64,000 bases of DNA from positions 41,563,180-41,627,179 of the forward strand of contig OX485808.1 in the NCBI GenBank assembly GCA_950295325.1, in the 5' to 3' direction. Below the pieces are notes generated by a model. The model worked only from the letters and a program-made list of their open reading frames with translations, was not told where the DNA came from and made no database searches. The translations under genes and the position numbers were made by a program. Positions 61,280-64,000 of this stretch are shown here, piece after piece; the stretch's first letter is position 1, and every line of letters begins with the position of its first letter. The stretch comes from Polytrichum commune. Its lineage: Eukaryota; Streptophyta; Polytrichopsida; Polytrichales; Polytrichaceae.

Positions 61280-64000
61280 TATTCGCTTAGTCGTGAATTA
61301 CGAAAGCCATCAAACTTGTGTATGGGATGTTACACTAATTAACTTGTTTGATTATTGTCGGAGACAAGTGATTCGATTCTCCTCTTTTTCCTCCATCCAA
61401 GGCGATGCCAATTAGTGTCACGGTATTGATTGTTGTCGCGTTTAGTTACTATGCAAGTAGGGGCTCATTCGAGGGCTTGTTTTACACTAGTGACCAATGA
61501 CCGTGACCGTCGTTTACGTATTTCTCTAATTGGTTACAAATTGAGTGGTAGTCTCACTTTGTTTTACACGAGGTCATCAAAACTAGGGGTGACCATTTCA
61601 AAATACGGACGAGAAAGTGATAAGGAAATGATTGTTGAAATACAAATTACCAAAGAAGTGACCGAATTGCCAAACCCATCATGAAGCACTTATCCGAGAG
61701 CCTAATTTCTAACATGATGGCGTCTTTCTCCTTTGCAACTTTGAGTATCACATCATGGTCTAGCATCTTTATGTTTACATTGCCACTATGTGGCGTATAG
61801 ATAGTTACGTAGTTGACATTATGAACCAATTTAGTACATCTTGTAGGACATGATGTGTGTCCAACTTGTGTCCAAATTATATGGGATCTACGTTTCTTTG
61901 AGACACACGCTCTAGACTCTGAGGTGACATTTTAAAGTACAACACCCACATTTTATGTCAATTCAAAAAAAATCGAAACACACTTTGGGGGTGTTGAAGA
62001 AACAACATTCAACTACCAAATGGGTCATAACATAAATCTTTCTGAAATTCCAGTTTTATTTGTATTTTTAAGCTTTCTAATTGGGGAGGATGCAAAATTT
62101 CTTTCCTAGAAGTTCGTGAATGATCACTTCAATCGGGTCTCACAACGTAAATAGAAAAAATATTTTTGAGTTTTCAACAAAAGAGATGTTATAATCTTGC
62201 ATAAACTTGCCATCCATTCAATCAAGTAGCACATACTTCAGATGACTTTCTTATGATGGACTTAGTTGTAAAAACTCACAGTTTTAACATGATGAACACA
62301 ATTCTTCATTTGTTTTAATATGTAGAAACATGATTTGATTGGAATGAATCATCGCCTATCGCATCATAGAGTGGCGTTGAGCGCAACAAACACATGTACC
62401 GAGGGCACTTTGGAGCGATTTGGACAAGAATTTGAGCACTCACTTTATAATCTTTGATCATATGCAAATAGAAGTGTAATATTGTAAAAGAAAAGAAAAA
62501 GAGTCCACAATTATTCTTCCTATTACATGACAAGTCAAACTCTCTATAGATTATGAGGTAGGGAATCATATGCCACACTAATTAGTATGGCATCCTTGAT
62601 AGAATCATGTGTTTTGTTGCCCATTCTATGCTTGCCACCCAAAGATTGCATAATAGATTTTGTAGATCGATGCATAACACTGCATAGCAGGTTGAGCCTT
62701 TTTTGTGGGCCCCAACATGCAAACATTGAGATCCGAGAATAAAACATTGAGATTTGGAAACAAAACATTGAGATCCTTGACAAGCCAGAGCTTTCAATCT
62801 AAATCTAAGTTCAACATAGAGAAATCAACGATGGCTACAACTTAAACAATGTAGTTGAGCATGAAGGTCGTACCCAATATTAGAAAGAGAACCATACTCA
62901 CCTCTTTGTAATGTTTTGTGATGATGATGTTACCACATTAGAGTAAATTAAATGTTTAGTATATCTAACATGATGCTACATGAAGAATAGTTCTCAAATC
63001 CTTGCAGCTTGAAAGTGAGATCACTGTAACAATGACATAACATTGCTAAAAGAGGGGAGAGGTCTCAACTCACCCTTTTGAGTTAACAGGGTTTTAAAAT
63101 GGCATGAATGAGTTGCACTTCTAGGATTCAATTCTCCCCGGGGGAGGGGGGGGTACCACATGGGTATACAAAAGAGTATTTCATGAGATTTTGACTTATT
63201 AAAATATACCATGAAATATGTGTTTGTCCTCCTCCTTCTTTATTATATAAATAAATAAATGTGCATTTTGGGGGAGAGGCAAGTGTACTTTAAGAGCCCC
63301 TGAGTCTTCTCACATGAGGACTTTATTTCATCCAAGTGAACCTTATATCCCCAAAAGTTTGCATGTGTTCAACTTTTTCTGTTGATTTTTTATTGATTTT
63401 TTATTATTTTAAATGTCATCCCCCATCATGCACAATTTGTTCTTTAACCACTTATATTTTGTATATAGATATGAGGCAATTTACAATAGGAGCTCAAAAT
63501 TTTGTATACATAACTGAGACTCTTATGTAGTTTATGATTTGCATGTGTAGTCTTCTTTTTATCATGAAAATTTTACAACTGAAACCATGTCAACTTTGTC
63601 AACTTCACAATGGCATATATTCAACATTATTGAAGGTTTGAAATGTCACGTCAGATTTGATTATTTCGGATGATACGGAAACAAATGGTAGTGTGGATAT
63701 AAGATGATTCTAACTTAAAACATTTATTCTATAAGTGATTTGTTATTTATGTGCCATACATGGTGATGTCAATTTTATATGTCAAGTTTCATAAAATTGT
63801 GATCATGTGATTATGTGCACTTTTTGTATATTTTGATCCTCCATACATTCAAGCAACCCAATTTTGGGACACCTTGAAGTTGAAGCCATGTTATGAATGT
63901 GTGTGAAAAGTCTTTCATAGAATGTTATATCCTATATATATGTATATGTTTCTGTATTGACCTTTCTATAAGAGAATTTCTGTGCCATTTTTTTGTTTGT
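61280..64000. other. AT-rich intergenic DNA to the right edge
   Basis: Nothing recognised beyond a short G-rich run near 63,138-63,152. Small ORFs are without features. Confidence 0.55.

Overview
This window is nuclear DNA from a land plant. It carries an intron-rich Mediator subunit gene and an SR45a-like splicing-factor gene with plant-type sequences and GT-AG introns. It also carries plant-specific B3 and bZIP domains, telo-box motifs near likely promoters, and an AT-rich, repeat-laden background. Introns are mostly 80-700 bp, and the proteins are alignable with but clearly diverged from flowering-plant versions. A seed-free plant (bryophyte or lycophyte grade) is my best guess, but the sequence alone does not settle it.

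Layout. 0-4.6 kb: the end of a minus-strand SR45a-like RNA-binding protein gene that runs off the left edge. 4.6-12.2 kb: transposon debris, comprising a dispersed repeat, a complete non-autonomous hAT element with an 8-bp target duplication and a broken transposase, a large inverted repeat, and a Harbinger-like MITE. 12.5-27.0 kb: a complete 22-exon MED23 gene on the plus strand. I could join all its exons in phase to give 1577 codons. A minisatellite lies before its last exon and a tandem copy of its 3' end lies just downstream. 27-41 kb: gene-free, with diverged repeats, polyadenylated retroposon tails, a 263-bp tandem repeat, a 5S-rRNA-like relic and a Harbinger-like MITE. 53-64 kb: gene-free AT-rich DNA with long poly-G runs.

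The standout is 41,086-52,995. An 11.9-kb GC-richer block is bounded by perfect 16-bp terminal inverted repeats (CCCTTAAAAGAGGTTG) and flanked on both sides by TTAA, the piggyBac target site. It encodes, on the minus strand, a three-exon piggyBac transposase of about 1064 aa with all catalytic aspartates and a C-terminal Cys-rich zinc module.

Unlike the usual 2-3 kb piggyBac element, this one also carries a two-exon gene with two B3 DNA-binding domains and a partial second copy of that gene. It further carries a lone, cleanly spliced exon of a group-I (VIP1-like) bZIP factor, other exon-like pieces, a 197-codon ORF of unknown function with a telo-box upstream, and a 0.5-kb tandem duplication. 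The perfect ends and open transposase suggest a young, possibly active, cargo-carrying piggyBac element in a plant that has captured host transcription-factor sequence. Functional links between the cargo and transposition are inference only.
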